Below are positions 38,815 to 50,124 of a stretch of 64,000 bases of DNA, one piece after another; position 1 is the stretch's first letter, and each line of letters begins with the position of its first letter. The DNA lies in the NCBI GenBank assembly GCA_016648135.1, contig JADDOH010002113.1:62001-126000 (forward strand), in the 5' to 3' direction. Below the pieces are notes generated by a model. That model had not been told where the DNA came from, did not search any database, and saw only the letters and a list, made by a program, of their open reading frames with translations. A program made the translations under genes and the position numbers. This stretch comes from Agrypnia vestita (Eukaryota; Arthropoda; Insecta; Trichoptera; Phryganeidae).

Positions 38815-40955
38815 AAAAAAAAATTATTATTAAATTTAAAAAAAATCTGTAATAATTAAAGATTAGTGGTTTATGTTACGGTCGTTCGACACATGTATTT
38901 AGATATTTTATACGATTATCGGCGTTTCGCTGGGGTCATATTACAAGGGGTCAAGGATATCCTGCGGCGAGAGGACACACTCCTGTGATATGACTCTGAA
39001 ATATCTAGAATCGTATCTCTATATATTGATACAGTTATTTTAATACTTGTGTTATTTCAATACCTAAATAACTGTAATCATTTCGTTGAGTTGAGTACGA
39101 GTACATAAGCAAACATACACGTAAAAAACATTTCAGAAAAATTAAAATATTCGTACATACTTAATAAAAATTACACAAGTGTCTACATTACTAAAAACAG
39201 GTATTAAAATTATGTTTTGATTTTTAAACATACGCATTCGGAAAATCTACTTTATTATAAAACATTATTTTGACTTTAACGGTCATCCTGTTAGCATAAC
39301 TAGTCCATTTTATGGAGGTTTCTCTGCCTTAGACCCAGGGACGTTCTGTGAGCAAAAGCTCCCATATAGGCCCTACTCTTTCGCCATCCATATTGGCATT
39401 GTTTGAATGCTAAAGCTTTACTGTATTAATAAATAATTAAATTGTGAATTAAAGAATTTTGTAAAGAATCTGGAAACCGGTGGAAACCGCGAAAATACAC
39501 GAGAAGGTTCGAGAAAGAATGTTCTCTATGGTATCGCGCTGAAGTCAGTTCAGTTTGAATTCCATAGAAACGGGCGAATAAACAAGCATACTGTGACGGG
39601 TGGAATATTTTGGGCGACGAATATAAAGTGTACTAGTGACCAGTGGAATATTCTTGTGCGAAATTAGTGTGTTTGGAATAGGAATAGTGCTTTAGATAAT
39701 TGTGTCCTTTGATTTGTGTTTGAATTTCAATAATAAATAAATTTTATTTTGATAAAATACACGGCAATAAAGTTTTTTTAAATAAACATTACAAATGTAA
39801 AGTAAAAAGAATTAAAATGTTGGTTTACAAAATATAAAAAACAATAGTATAGCGCAAAAGTATACAGTTCATAGAAAAATACAGTAAGTACACAAATATT
39901 CAGGGATTATAAAGTTTGTAGTACAAGCAAAATCAGACAGTGCATCCTAATAATTATTATATTGCAGAATATTTATAAAATAAAAGTCAGAAAAAACAAA
40001 ATTACACGTAGAAAAAATAAAACACAAAAGAAGTCCCCCGAACAATTGAAAAACAACTTTTAAAACTGTAAATTGAAAATGAATATTTAATCTTAGCAAA
40101 AAATTATTCAATCAATAAACATTTAAAATTAAGAAAATCAACTGAAAATACATCTGACAGAATAGAATATACAATAACATGCCTGTGTAATGGTGAGTCA
40201 ATAAAATATAATAATAATACATATTTTAATAGCAACATTTCTACACACACAAAAATAATCAAGTACAAAGTAAGAACATTTTGTGAACTTTTTGAATATT
40301 ACAATTAACATTTTGAATATGACATAATGAATAATTACATAATACACTTTTACGATAAATTGATAATTAGTAATTTAATTAAATTTAAATTTAAATCCTT
40401 CAGGGTATAATTGCTGAAAATAACGCAAACTCGAAATTACATTCAACCTAAAATGCCACATCATAAAAGACCAAAGTCATCAAAATGCCAAAGCCGGAAG
40501 AATTGATATGCATATAAGTACATATTGAAAAGATAAAGATGCTTTCAAAAACAAAGAACAAATTACTAAAAACCAACATCACCTTGTATCAGAACAGCAA
40601 CACACACCCACACCACACAAGGAGAGATATACAAGAGTGGATACACCGAGAATAGATAGAAAATGACGTAGACTCAATGGACTTACTGAATATGTGGAAC
40701 TTAAACAATATAGGACTCCACAATAAGAAACTTAATTTGTGTTGGAGAGCCGATGGTGTTAAATTTATAGTGTATAATTGTTCCTCTGTATTGCATATAT
40801 AGTTTTTAAATACATATGTATAGTTTACCCTCGTATACCTTTTTTTTCTTTCTTGATTTTATTATATTTTGTAATATTTTATTATTTGGTTAAAGTGATT
40901 TTTTTATTTTAATGACACTTATTAAAATGTATATATATGAGTAAATATCATGTCC
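38815..40955. other. Gene-less stretch, one shared segment
   Basis: 39330-39415 shares an 85-bp segment (GAGCAAAAGCTCCCATATAG, TTTCGCCATCCATATTGGCA, TTGAATGCTAAAGC) with the minus strand of 43405-43490. 39460-39720 is GC-richer. No coding region supported. Confidence 0.5.
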
Positions 40956-40959
40956 CCAA

Positions 40960-41240
40960 ACAGCAATTGTATGCTGGTATAAGCGGACAGGAAATACAGT
41001 TATAATCACATTGACTTGTCAAACAGTTATCTCCTCTCCAACACGAGTCCCTTCAGCCGTTTACTGAAAAGTTCCACACTATTCAATTCCTTTATGGAAT
41101 TGGGGATCCCATTATAGAAGTCGATCGCAGTGTATAAGAAACCATATCTCTCCCTTTACTTTAATTACTAACTAGTGTTCCATTCCGTTCCCCACCATTG
41201 CGAACCTGTGACAGAACGAAAGCAGGTAGCATATTTTCAT
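40960..41240 (-). pseudogene. Jockey/CR1-type LINE C-terminus and 3' UTR
   Basis: Reads RERYGFLYTAIDFYNGIPNS then IKELNSVELFSKRLKGLVLE, RR and a stop at about 41030. 'FLYxAIxFYNxLPxxIKxL...FKxxLKxxVLE' is the usual end of this LINE group. The UTR has TGTCCGCTTATACCAGCATA. Related to 28740-28960. Confidence 0.7.
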
Positions 41241-42034
41241 GTTTTAGTTTTATCATATTTTATTTTATTTTATAGTTTTGTATACAGTATTTCAAAGTAT
41301 TGCCATTTTGAAGACATAACATATGTACAGATAAAAATATATAGCGATTAAAAAATGGCATCAAATCTTTCGCAAATGCACGTTACACTGCACTATTTCT
41401 ATTCTTAGGTTTAATAAAATATAATAACATTTTGCGGAATAATCCAAGACTAAGCTCCCATTGCTCATACAATGAAAATAAGTATTTCACTATATAATTT
41501 AATGTAACTAAAATAATCGTAATCTAAATTAAACAAACCAAACCTAATAACTTAACCTAACCTCATATATTGCCTATGAAATGTCGAAATATGTAGTGCA
41601 TTTTTCGAAACTTTAAAGTGTAATATCTTATTTAATACTTACTTTTTAAACATAAATTATTTTTCCATTTGTTATTAGCACATTCAATAATATAGTGAAA
41701 TAATCATTTTCGCTGTATATGCAATGGGACCATTATCTTGGATTTAGCCCATTTTGCTGACTCGATAAATACGCAACCTCGCCGGCGTTGAAGGGTTGAA
41801 AAACCGATTCTTCGGTGATTTTATACGCAAGGGCAGATTTTTTGGCGGACTGCAGGCTTTAGCGCTTTTTACGACCCCATAAAATCGTCTCACCTCGGTT
41901 CTCGCGCACTGTAGGCCCGCGGCGGGGTGAGGGGTCATTGGTTGTTACCGCGTCCATCGCTTTTCTCAGGGGTTGCTCATTGCAAAATAATCTAAATTAA
42001 TCAAGAGATAATACAACTTTTTAAAATTACTTTT
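41241..42034. other. Gene-less stretch, nothing recognised
   Basis: A GC-richer patch at 41740-41960 (CTCACCTCGGTTCTCGCGCA) contains a 64-codon minus frame, judged to be chance. Confidence 0.5.
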
Positions 42035-42079
42035 TTGTCTACCGGTTTCGAGACGTAACCCGTCTCTTCGTCAGGACAA
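42035..42079 (-). ncRNA. Hammerhead-ribozyme-like sequence, family C, copy 1 (all helices form)
   Basis: Minus strand: helix I TTGTC, CTGACGA, one extra A, helix II GAGACG/CGTCTC with loop GGTTA, GAAA, a minimal helix III AC/GT around CG, cleavage triplet GTA, helix I partner GACAA. Helix I is a perfect 5-bp match. The sequence thus meets the minimal type I hammerhead except for the extra base before helix II. Predicted cleavage after the A at 42040. Same family as 44359-44402. Confidence 0.7.
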
Positions 42080-43561
42080 CCACTACACTAGCATCTAATT
42101 ATCACTATACACCACAACCATAGTATTACTTACGCACCAATCCATTCATGAAATACTCTTCACATGCGTATTACCACAGTATACTAAGAACAGTAATACG
42201 TCTTCATACAAACTGGCCGCTACCCATTAGAATGTGTGCGTGCGTGCTCGGCGCTGTGTACGCACGCACTGTGACGCACACATTGACATAGAATATGGGG
42301 GCACAAGGCGGCGGCAGTAAGGGCCGTGCCTTCGGTGCCATTCGCGCTCGCAGCCGCCGCTTTAGAAAAAAAATGCGCTTCCTGAAAAAAATGCCATTTT
42401 TATGTTTGTGGTGCTTTACTAAAAAGGTGTGTTGATTGTCACAAAGACTGTGAGTTTTTAAAAGTCTACGTTGATGTTAATCAGCGTTCTTGCAATTTAA
42501 GTTCAGAAACTAGGTATACTAAACTAAAGGCCAACATATACTTATATTTATTTTATAGTCATATAACATTATACTCAAAATAGCGTCTCCAGGAGAGTGC
42601 CCTATCGCCGCGGGGTCAAGAACTAATAATTATTTCTTACGCGGTCGACTTTTGTATGTACTGAGTGGTTTTGCTCGTTTGACGCTAGGGGTTGTTAGTT
42701 TTGTATTGATCCAATATGTTTCTGCTCTGTTCCATTGATAAGACAATCGTAATATTACCATACGTCTAAAAAAACATTTGAGCAATTAACATAAAAAGTG
42801 TTTGTGTGTGTGTGTACTTATGTGTACGCGTTACACGGATATTTCCAATTTGGTTATATTCCATCAATCGCAGCTAAACGCAGTCAAACATCGACAATAA
42901 CATGAAATACAAAAATTTGAACGAGAATCCCCCTTTTGCCATTTCGATTACACAGCTAAAATCGGAATTCAATGAACACTTCCAATTTTCAATACAATAA
43001 CCAATCATTCGTCAGTTTTTGAAATCAGCATCTTTATGATTGGTACTCGATTGAAGATTCTCTATGATTGGTCGACAATACTTTATTTATATTACTGGAA
43101 CACTAATTTCAAGCGATTAAATTTTTGGCAGTTACGCAACAACCATAAACAATATAATGAAATATACACATTTTACTCTCTGTGATGTCTAACTTCTCAT
43201 ACTAAAATTTCCCTTTAACAACTAACTTCATGGTCTTCCGTTTCCACTACATGCTGCGTGCGCAACTTTTGTTCCAATAAAAAATTTACCACAATGCCCC
43301 AAAAGAAGTATAACCTCAAAAATAATCCCAATAAGCAACACGCTTGCGAAGAAAATCTTAGCGTTTTTGCTTCATCAGCGGCGTAGCGAGAAAACTGCTT
43401 TAGCATTAAAGCAATGCCAATCTGAATGGCGAAAGTGTAGGGCCGATATGGGAGATTTTGCTCGTAGAATGACTCTGGGTCTGTGGTGAGTCCCACTTCG
43501 CTTCACTAGCTAAATAATTCATGTAAATCAAGATACCTTCTATAGATGTCTCATTTTTTTT
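42080..43561. other. Gene-less stretch with a GC-rich patch and one shared segment
   Basis: 42180-42375 is GC/CpG-rich (GTGCGTGCGTGCTCGGCGCT). 43405-43490 is the partner of 39330-39415; a 93-codon minus frame across it is not recognisable. (TG)n at about 42800. Confidence 0.5.
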
Positions 43562-43690
43562 ATATAAGATATATAAGGGAAAGTAAGTGTGGAAGTCTTT
43601 TGAGTGTCCATAGAGCTTAGGGCCTATTGTGTGGTAAGCGTAAGTGATCACTTTACACAATGTAATATACAACAATTCCGCACATGATAG
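43562..43690 (+). repeat. Dispersed 'GATCAC' repeat, copy d
   Basis: AAGTGTGGAAGTCTTTTGAG, AGCTTAGGGCCTATTGTGTG, then AAGTGATCACTTTACACAAT and a diverged end. Lacks the leading TCTCGCAGAGAC module. Confidence 0.75.
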
Positions 43691-43787
43691 ACTACCACAT
43701 GTATCCTATTTTTGGGAACTATATATATATATATATATATATATGTTTAATATGCACATCTTGTTCCATATGTGTGTTGTATTTTTA

Positions 43788-44068
43788 CTCCCTTTCTTTT
43801 AACTCGTGGCGTCTGATTACTTGCTTATCTGAAAAAACTTTGGATCGATTTTTAACCCTTTTCTCGTGATCCAATCGAGCTGAAACTTTGCAAGCAGACT
43901 GTGGCGACGATCAAGAAGATCTATCAAATTTTCGCTAAAAAAATTAATAATTATAGTATAATTTTAGATTTTTCAAATTTTTAATGGTTTTTTCATCCGA
44001 CTCAGTAAGTAATATGAAAATACTCCGACGCATCTGGTAGACACGAAACCCGAAAATAAAAAAGGGAG
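43788..44068. mobile_element. MITE, CTCCCTTTC family, copy 3
   Basis: TA at 43786-43787 and 44069-44070; CTCCCTTTCTTTTAACTCG start and AAAGGGAG end; 281 bp. Best-defined copy with copy 4. Confidence 0.85.
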
Positions 44069-44358
44069 TATTGTAAAAACTTGGTTTTTATGCGCTAGTT
44101 TTTATTACTACCGCCACCTGCGGTTGAAAATTTTGTCATTAAAATAATCCAGTACAGATGTCACCGTTGATAATGAGATATCTATATTTTTAATGATGTT
44201 GGGGATAAAATCCAGTAAAATTTGGACATACTCAAAATATTCTGAATTAATGTAAAGTTGAAATTCAAACATAAAAAGTTCATAATTTTTGACGAGTGTT
44301 TAATTACTAAATTTTAACAGAATGTTAGTAAACTTAGTAAAAACCATTACCAGATTTA

Positions 44359-44402
44359 CGGTCTACCAGTTTCGAGACGTACCCGTCTCTTCGTCAGGAC
44401 CA
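44359..44402 (-). ncRNA. Hammerhead-ribozyme-like sequence, family C, copy 2 (all helices form)
   Basis: Minus strand: helix I TGGTC, CTGACGA, extra A, helix II GAGACG/CGTCTC with a GGTA-type loop, GAAA, AC/GT around TG, GTA, helix I partner GACCG. Compared with copy 1 the helix I strands changed together (TTGTC/GACAA versus TGGTC/GACCG), keeping the pairs apart from one G-U. Predicted cleavage after the A at 44364. Confidence 0.7.
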
Positions 44403-45242
44403 ACACTACACCACTACATTCACAACACTATACACCCCAACCATAGGATTGTAAAACTATCACCACTATTGTTCACATGCGTGTTAGTCTTGTCGGAGAA
44501 ATTGAACTACTGAACAACTCAGAGATCTAACAAGAGAGAGTGAGAGGGGGCGAGGTCTAAAGTGGGTGTTACCACATCTCTTGTGAACGCTAAATTGAAC
44601 AAAGGGCTATACGGAAAATTAATTTGGTTATTGATAAAATAATAATAACCCTAATGTAAAAAAATTCTAAATTATTCCATTTTAAACCAATTTTAAATAT
44701 TAATAATAATATTAAAAATTTGTGGGATTCTGCACGCCTCACACGTCCGCAATCTGCAAAAAATTGTTGACGACTCCTCGAGGGAGGTATAAAATGGTTA
44801 TTATTTATACTCTCCCGGCTCCACCACCTCAGCTTTACGGCCTCACCTGTGACCCGAGATGATTGCTACCGTCTGGATGCTGCGATCCCGGCCGGTCCAC
44901 GGCCTTTATTATCGGAGGCTGCGTCTCCGGAAGCGTGCGAGAATAATTACTCAATATCCTCTGGATAAAAACACTTCATTTGGTAGTTAACCCTGCCGGC
45001 ATTCCTGGAGTTATAAATATAATAACGCATGTGAGAATAATAAATCAATATCCTTTTGATAACTATGAATTTTTCCTTTTCTGTGTAGGTACCTATGTGT
45101 TATGTCCTTTTAAAAATATTATCACCGGTTCACGGTGAGGAAAAATTAAATTGTTTTATGTATGATTTTGTATTTACGATGACCTGAAGCTATAGTAGAT
45201 CCATTAAATCAATTATTTATTAAATACTAATCGCATTGCATT
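44403..45242. other. Gene-less stretch with GC-rich block
   Basis: 44740-44945 is GC-rich (GGCTGCGTCTCCGGAAGCGT) and may be the body of an unknown retroelement; no coding frame could be followed. Confidence 0.45.
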
Positions 45243-45313
45243 AAAACACTAAATATACAATACACATAAACGTGCATGTAAAATATACTTAAATGCAAAT
45301 GTATAAATATATA

Positions 45314-46598
45314 TTAGGTCCTTACATATGAAATTGGCGTTTTGCCGTACTGGCAAATTTGATCTCAAATATCTTCTCTTTGGTTAGGAATTCCAAATCC
45401 AAATTTATACAGCTATTTACTCATGTATTTGTGTTTTGAAAATTATAATTCATTTGTTTTTTCCTCAATTGTTTTTTCCTTTGCGTCACTCAGTTTAGAA
45501 AATGAAAAACTTGAAATATCGCGTTATTTACGAGTACGAGTTTCACCGTGGCACCAGTGCTGCAGAAACGGCTCGAAGGATTAATGATGTGTATGGCGAC
45601 GGTGCCGCAAAAGAAAACAAAGTGCGTTTTTGGTTCCAACGTTTTCGTTCTGGAAATTTCGACCTGCAGAACAAGCCCCGTGGACGGCCGGGGACCAAAG
45701 TTGATAATGAAGAATTGAAGGCTATTGTGGAAGCGGATCCATCGCAAACCACATCCGAGTTAGCTGCAGGTTGCGGTGTTAGTGATAAAACTGTTTTAAT
45801 CCACTTGAAGCAAATTGGTAAGGTGAAAAAGCTTGAAAGGTGGGTATCTCACGAATTGAGTGAAGCAAATCAATAAACGCGCGTTGACTGCTGCGTTGCA
45901 TTACTCAACCGGCACAATAATGAAGGGATTTTAAATCGAATCATTACCTGTGATGAAAAGTGGATCCTGTACGATAATCGGAAGCGCTCATCGCAATGGC
46001 TGAACCCTGCCGAAACAGCCAAACCATGCCCCAAGCGAAAATTGACTCCAAAAAAGTTACTTGTGAGCGTTTGGTGGACTAGTGCTGGTGTTGTTCACTA
46101 CAGCTTTCTTAAATCTGGCCAGACGATTACGGCAGATGTCTATTGTCAGCAACTGCAAACCATAATGGAAAAGCTAGCTGCTAAACAACCGAGGCTGGTT
46201 AATCGCTCTAGGCCACTGCTGCTTCATGATAACGCTTGACCACACACTGCACAACAGACGGCTACCAAATTAGAGGAGCTTCAATTGGAATGTCTAAGAC
46301 ATCCACCGTACTCTCCGGACCTTGCCCCAACAGAATACCATTTTTTTCGAAATTTGGATAACTTCTTGCAAAAGAAAAAATTCAACTCCGATGGGGCAGT
46401 CCAAACCGCCTTCAAAGATTTTATTGATTCCCGTCCGAATGGTTTTTTTAGTAAAGGGATCGATGAACTACCTATGAGATAGCAAAAGTGCATAGATAGC
46501 AATGGTACATACCTTAATTAAATAAATATATTATAATAAAAAAAATCGGCTTTATGTTCCTCCCATACTAAACGCCAATTTCATATGTAAGGACCTAA
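45314..46598 (+). mobile_element. Mariner element C (full length, dead)
   Basis: 1,285 bp, TIRs TTAGGTCCTTACATATGAAA, TA at 45312-45313 and 46599-46600. Same family as mariners A and B. Inserted in a LINE 3' UTR. Confidence 0.97.
45502..46521 (+). pseudogene. Mariner transposase with three nonsense codons (C)
   Basis: Starts MKNLKYRVIYEYEF, with an in-frame TAG just upstream that fixes the start used for copy B. A single frame runs through to the normal end, but stops occur at SEANQ|TAA, at HDNA|TGA (Arg codon, right after the second catalytic Asp) and at MR|TAG (Trp codon). No frameshift. The three catalytic Asp codons remain. Decay only by point changes suggests moderate age. Confidence 0.96.
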
Positions 46599-46742
46599 TA
46601 TATATAAAATAAATACATGTTGCTAGAGCGTGCCGAAGACACTTGTAATTGGGATAATGGGCATAGTCTTTACTTATAATGTTTTATTATCAGAGTATCG
46701 TGTACTTATTATTCTGTTAGTGTCTCTAATAAATAAATAAAA

Positions 46743-47174
46743 AGAAATAAAAACTTACCACGAATTTAATTAGAACACTGCTCTTTAATTTACATCAATT
46801 TCGCAATAATCACTCGTCTGTGGAACACTTTATAGTCGTCTTTCTAGAATATTCGCGCGCCCCTAGTTACTCTCGTAAATTATTTTCCGGCCGCTTATAA
46901 TGAGCACTAAAATGCTGCTTTAGTAGAATCTGTTTCTATGGCATCGCCGAACTGTCACAATAAATCTACGTGTAGCGGCTATATTGCTCTTTATATACGC
47001 AATGTCATTTCGCGAATTTTCGAGTATGATTGAATGATTTCTAAACCTTTCTAGTATTTTATAATTTACTCTTAAATGTCCAGAGTATATAGTAAAAATT
47101 TTAGTTTAGTGGAAATTAACTTAAAGACGATGCAGCTTAAATAACATTATCAATTATAATACAGTCCTAATAAA
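46743..47174. other. Gene-less stretch, nothing recognised
   Basis: GC-richer at 46840-46985 (TTCGCGCGCCCCTAGTTACT). No coding frame. Confidence 0.5.
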
Positions 47175-47461
47175 GCATCTAAAACATTACTCTTATATTT
47201 AAGCACTGAACCATGGAACACATAAACGAAACTGACTGACTTAGGGTATTCAAGTAAATCTTCACGTCTTTGAGTACTGACCTAAATATCCTATTTAATT
47301 TTACCACTATTTCAATACAGTATCTAAAACATTACTCATATATATAAGCACTGAACCATGGAATATATCAACGAGACTGACTGACTTAGGGTATTCAAGT
47401 CAATCTTTACGTCTTTGAGGACTGACCTAATTATCCTATTTAATTTTACCACTATATCAAT
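47175..47461. repeat. 145-bp tandem repeat, units 1-2
   Basis: Unit starts GCATCTAAAACATTACTC and includes AAGCACTGAACCATGGAA, GACTGACTTAGGGTATTCAA and ATCCTATTTAATTTTACCAC. Phase points at 47181 and 47326; the third is at 50272, which is again 145 bp once the hAT and its duplication are removed. Confidence 0.95.
47454..47461. repeat. hAT target-site duplication (left), ATATCAAT
   Basis: Identical to 50255-50262. Eight bases is diagnostic for hAT insertion. Confidence 0.97.
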
Positions 47462-47624
47462 CAAGGGCGGATCCAGCTTTGGCGCCAGGGGGGGTCACAT
47501 AGTCGTGGTCAAGTCACAAGAAGTTATAATTTAATTTTGATAATAATAGATACTTACAAGTAAAACGTAGGTATTTTATTAATAAATGTAACTACCTACC
47601 ATACTTAAAAATACCTACCTATAT

Positions 47625-48149
47625 TTAAATAACAAAATCAATTTTTCTTTCACGTCTTCTCTCGAAACGCGTTATCACTTCATCTACTCCAATGGGTACG
47701 TTTTTATTGACGTGGAGAAGTGGCAGTCCGGTTAGACGTTCTTCAACCATTGAAGCTCTTAGCCACGATTTGATTCTTCGCAACGTAGAGAAAGATCTTT
47801 CCGCTGTCGCTACACTAACAGGTAGTGTAGCCATAATACATAAAAAATTTCTTATATTAGGATACATCTCAATATCGCAATTTAAAATAAGGTCGGAAAT
47901 CGACTGCGGTATGTCCTGACTCCGCTGCCACTTCACCATCCACAGCCGATATTCGTTTACAACGACAGAAACTGGAGTATTATCTAGTAACAATGAATAA
48001 TCGGTTGCTAGTTGTTTCACAGTTTCAATGTCTTGATTACTGTATTCGCTTTTTGGCATGAAAACGCTTAGTTGAAACAAATTAAGTATTTCAAGAGACA
48101 GACGGTCCTGTAGGTCACTTATTATTGAATCCAGAAGAGGGATGTATAT
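47625..48149 (-). pseudogene. hAT transposase C-terminal part (dimerisation domain)
   Basis: Reads IPLLDSIISDLQDRLSLEIL, NEYRLWMVKWQRS, then ATLPVSVATAERSFSTLRRI and MVEERLTGLPLLHVNKN. 'LPVSxAxAERSFSxLRRIKxWLR' is the hAT C-terminal dimerisation domain of the ZMYM1/p52-repressor-like group. Open to a normal stop. Upstream it is cut by the nested element; its continuation is 49862-50124. Confidence 0.93.
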
Positions 48150-48543
48150 TAGGATGTCCCGTCCATGTATGAGAAAAAAAAATTTTGAGCTACACAATCA
48201 CAAGAGGTATCAAAATTTGCGCAATTTTACACAAATTGAAATGTAAAAGGTAACAAAAAATAGAATTGTTTGTCATCTTGAGGGCTCTACCGAGCTTTGA
48301 AGTTTTGTAAATTTTTCGTTTTTATAGAGTTAAACCGTTTGCCTAAAATAATAAAAAAATCATGTTTAAAAGGTATTTTAGTATTGAAATTAATGAAACA
48401 AAGCTCAAGAAAATAAAATAAACAAAATATAGAATATAATCAATGACAAAAACTAAAGGTTTAAACTTATTTTTGTGTCCAAAATTTGGCATTTCTGCTC
48501 GAGATTGCATCCTGGTTCTATAAAGCCATCTCTAGAAGTAACG

Positions 48544-48741
48544 TCAGTTACACTTTGTGAGGCGGCTGGTATATTCACTAGGACCCGAAGTGCAACCATC
48601 AAAGGTCAAGAATAAATGACGAAGGGGTAAAATTATACAAACACACCATTGTAACGGTCTCTGCAAATACTCCTCTAAATATTGAATTGAACCCTTCCAA
48701 TCGGTTTTAGTAGCAGTTCCGTCACATTCAACGCAAATCAC
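48544..48741 (-). pseudogene. Fragment of unclassified element protein (downstream part)
   Basis: Contains VECDGTATKTDW, LEEYLQRPLQWCVC and LPLRHLFLTFDGCTSGPSEY. A conserved-looking acidic position, Trp and Cys/His residues suggest a catalytic or structural core, but no DDE triad can be assigned. Frameshifts separate it from the part at 48926-49108. Confidence 0.5.
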
Positions 48742-48925
48742 GTCATCTTAATTCCAACCTCGACCCTCTACTAAAGTTGTGATCGAAGTAAGAATTCCTT
48801 TTGCAGTGCCACGTCTTTCGGTATTGTTTGTCCCAAATAAATGTATCCAGGCTGTGCTAAAATTGAGATGTGGACTTCTAAAATTTCTTTGCGATGGTCT
48901 TTTCGTCCATCATAGTAAATGCTTT

Positions 48926-49108
48926 TTATAACAATACCTCCAATATCTTTTGAAGCTTCCGGGCTTTAGATACATCTCTGTAGATCTTATTTTTATCAAT
49001 AACCAGAGTTAAATTTTCGGTAGAAACCAAGCCGACGTCAGTCAAAACCGCAGAAGCAACAGCAGCAGATTTCGTGGATAAACCGTATCTATCACAGATT
49101 TTTTTCAC
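48926..49108 (-). pseudogene. Fragment of unclassified element protein (upstream part)
   Basis: KKICDRYGLSTKSAAVASAV looks like a helix-turn-helix-like region (YGxSxxSAAxxASAVLxDVG), followed by TLVIDKNKIYRDVSKARKLQ. Open upstream for about 20 more codons (RKASQFEKIV). Related in context to 48544-48741. Confidence 0.5.
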
Positions 49109-49861
49109 TATCTTTTCAAATTGAGATGCTTTTCGAAATTGGATTTCAGTAATTAAATAACTCGTTCCTTAGTTGGAATCGAAGTTTTGGTCCAAATATT
49201 GTTGATCTCTTCGGAAACAATCACATATATATCTGATTTGGATGGATCTTTTCAATTATACGTGAATTTCAGGTCGTTCTTGACAAATAAAATAAATTAA
49301 ATGACGTCCCTTATAGTTGGTAGCTGCTGATTGTCAAGTTTTTTGTATGGTTCGAACATAGCATAAGTAGTCTGACTACGACCTCTAACTTCTTATTTAA
49401 AAATCACAAAGTCCGCTTTTACTACTGTAACAATCGCCATGGTACTTTTATGGCATAAAAATTATTTTGGCTACGAAGAAAACACTCGCGAGTCAAGTCA
49501 AGAAAGTCCTCAAAACAAGTTCAAACTTGAGGGTATTTGCAGGTTGAAACCTAACAAATTCGAAGTTGCTGGCAACGTGTTGTTGCATGCAAATCGAAAC
49601 GTCATGTATGATTTACACCTAAATAGAATAAAAAGTCAATATTTTTTTGTATTTAGTTCAGGAGCCAAAATTGAGGATAGCGAAATATCACCATAAAAAT
49701 GTCAATTTTTCAAAATTTTGTAGATCGGTAAAACCCTAAAGATATAGTTTTATTTTATTTTTAAAATTATTTTGGTAATTTACGCTCAATTACGCAAGTT
49801 TTGAGAGGTCTTGTGTTAAGATAAGTCAAATTTTTTTTTATCGGGACAGCCTAGTGTATAT

Positions 49862-50124
49862 GGCTCTGCGGAAATACTCTTCAGCAGATTGAGCAGGTTG
49901 GTTATTGGTCCTATGTATTTGTCTTGACACTTTTCTGGGACATTTAATTTCTACATCTAGCTGCTCAGCTACTTCTTTAGCCTCTTCAAAAAACTGTCGG
50001 TAAATTACGTCCGCATTTTCTCATTTATTTTGTAGAACACTTATAGTATCATTAATAGCGTCCACAGCTTTTTTTAAATCAATCGAGTTCGATTCCAGTA
50101 TTCTGCTTAAAGATAGAGTAGTAC
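49862..50124 (-). pseudogene. hAT transposase internal exon (cut by nested element)
   Basis: Reads TTLSLSRILESNSIDLKKAV, DAINDTISVLQNK, one in-frame stop, ENADVIYRQFFEEAKEVAEQ, RKVSRQTHRTNN and AEEYFRRAIY. 'RxxSRQTHRxN...EEYYRxxIYIPLLDS' is the canonical hAT segment, so it joins directly to 47625-48149. Begins after a TTTTTATTTTTCAG acceptor-like site at 50125-50138; the upstream exons are gone. Confidence 0.9.

Larger units (their letters stand above)
45243..46742 (+). mobile_element. LINE family J 3' UTR, split by mariner C
   Basis: Left piece 45243-45313 (AAACACTAAATATACAATAC, CATGTAAAATATACTTAAAT) and right piece 46599-46742 (GAGCGTGCCGAAGACACTTG ... TTAGTGTCTCTAATAAATAA) match 22370-22555 closely. 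No LINE coding part is attached. Confidence 0.8.
48150..49853 (-). mobile_element. Unclassified DNA transposon nested in the hAT (1,704 bp)
   Basis: Inverted ends TAGGATGTCCCG and CGGGACAGCCTA, flanked by ATGTATAT (48142-48149) and GTGTATAT (49854-49861), a 7-of-8 target duplication within the hAT coding sequence. The minus strand holds decayed protein fragments: KKICDRYGLSTKSAAVASAV with LTDVGLVSTENLTLVIDKNK (48926-49108), and MICVECDGTATKTDWKGSIQ with LQRPLQWCVCIILPLRHLFL (48544-48741). They resemble a family of uncharacterised insect proteins as I remember it. I cannot name the transposon superfamily. Confidence 0.75.

Noticed and set aside
43215..43496. 93-codon minus-strand frame as a gene
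   Set aside because: It crosses a repeated segment (partner at 39330-39415) and has no recognisable feature.
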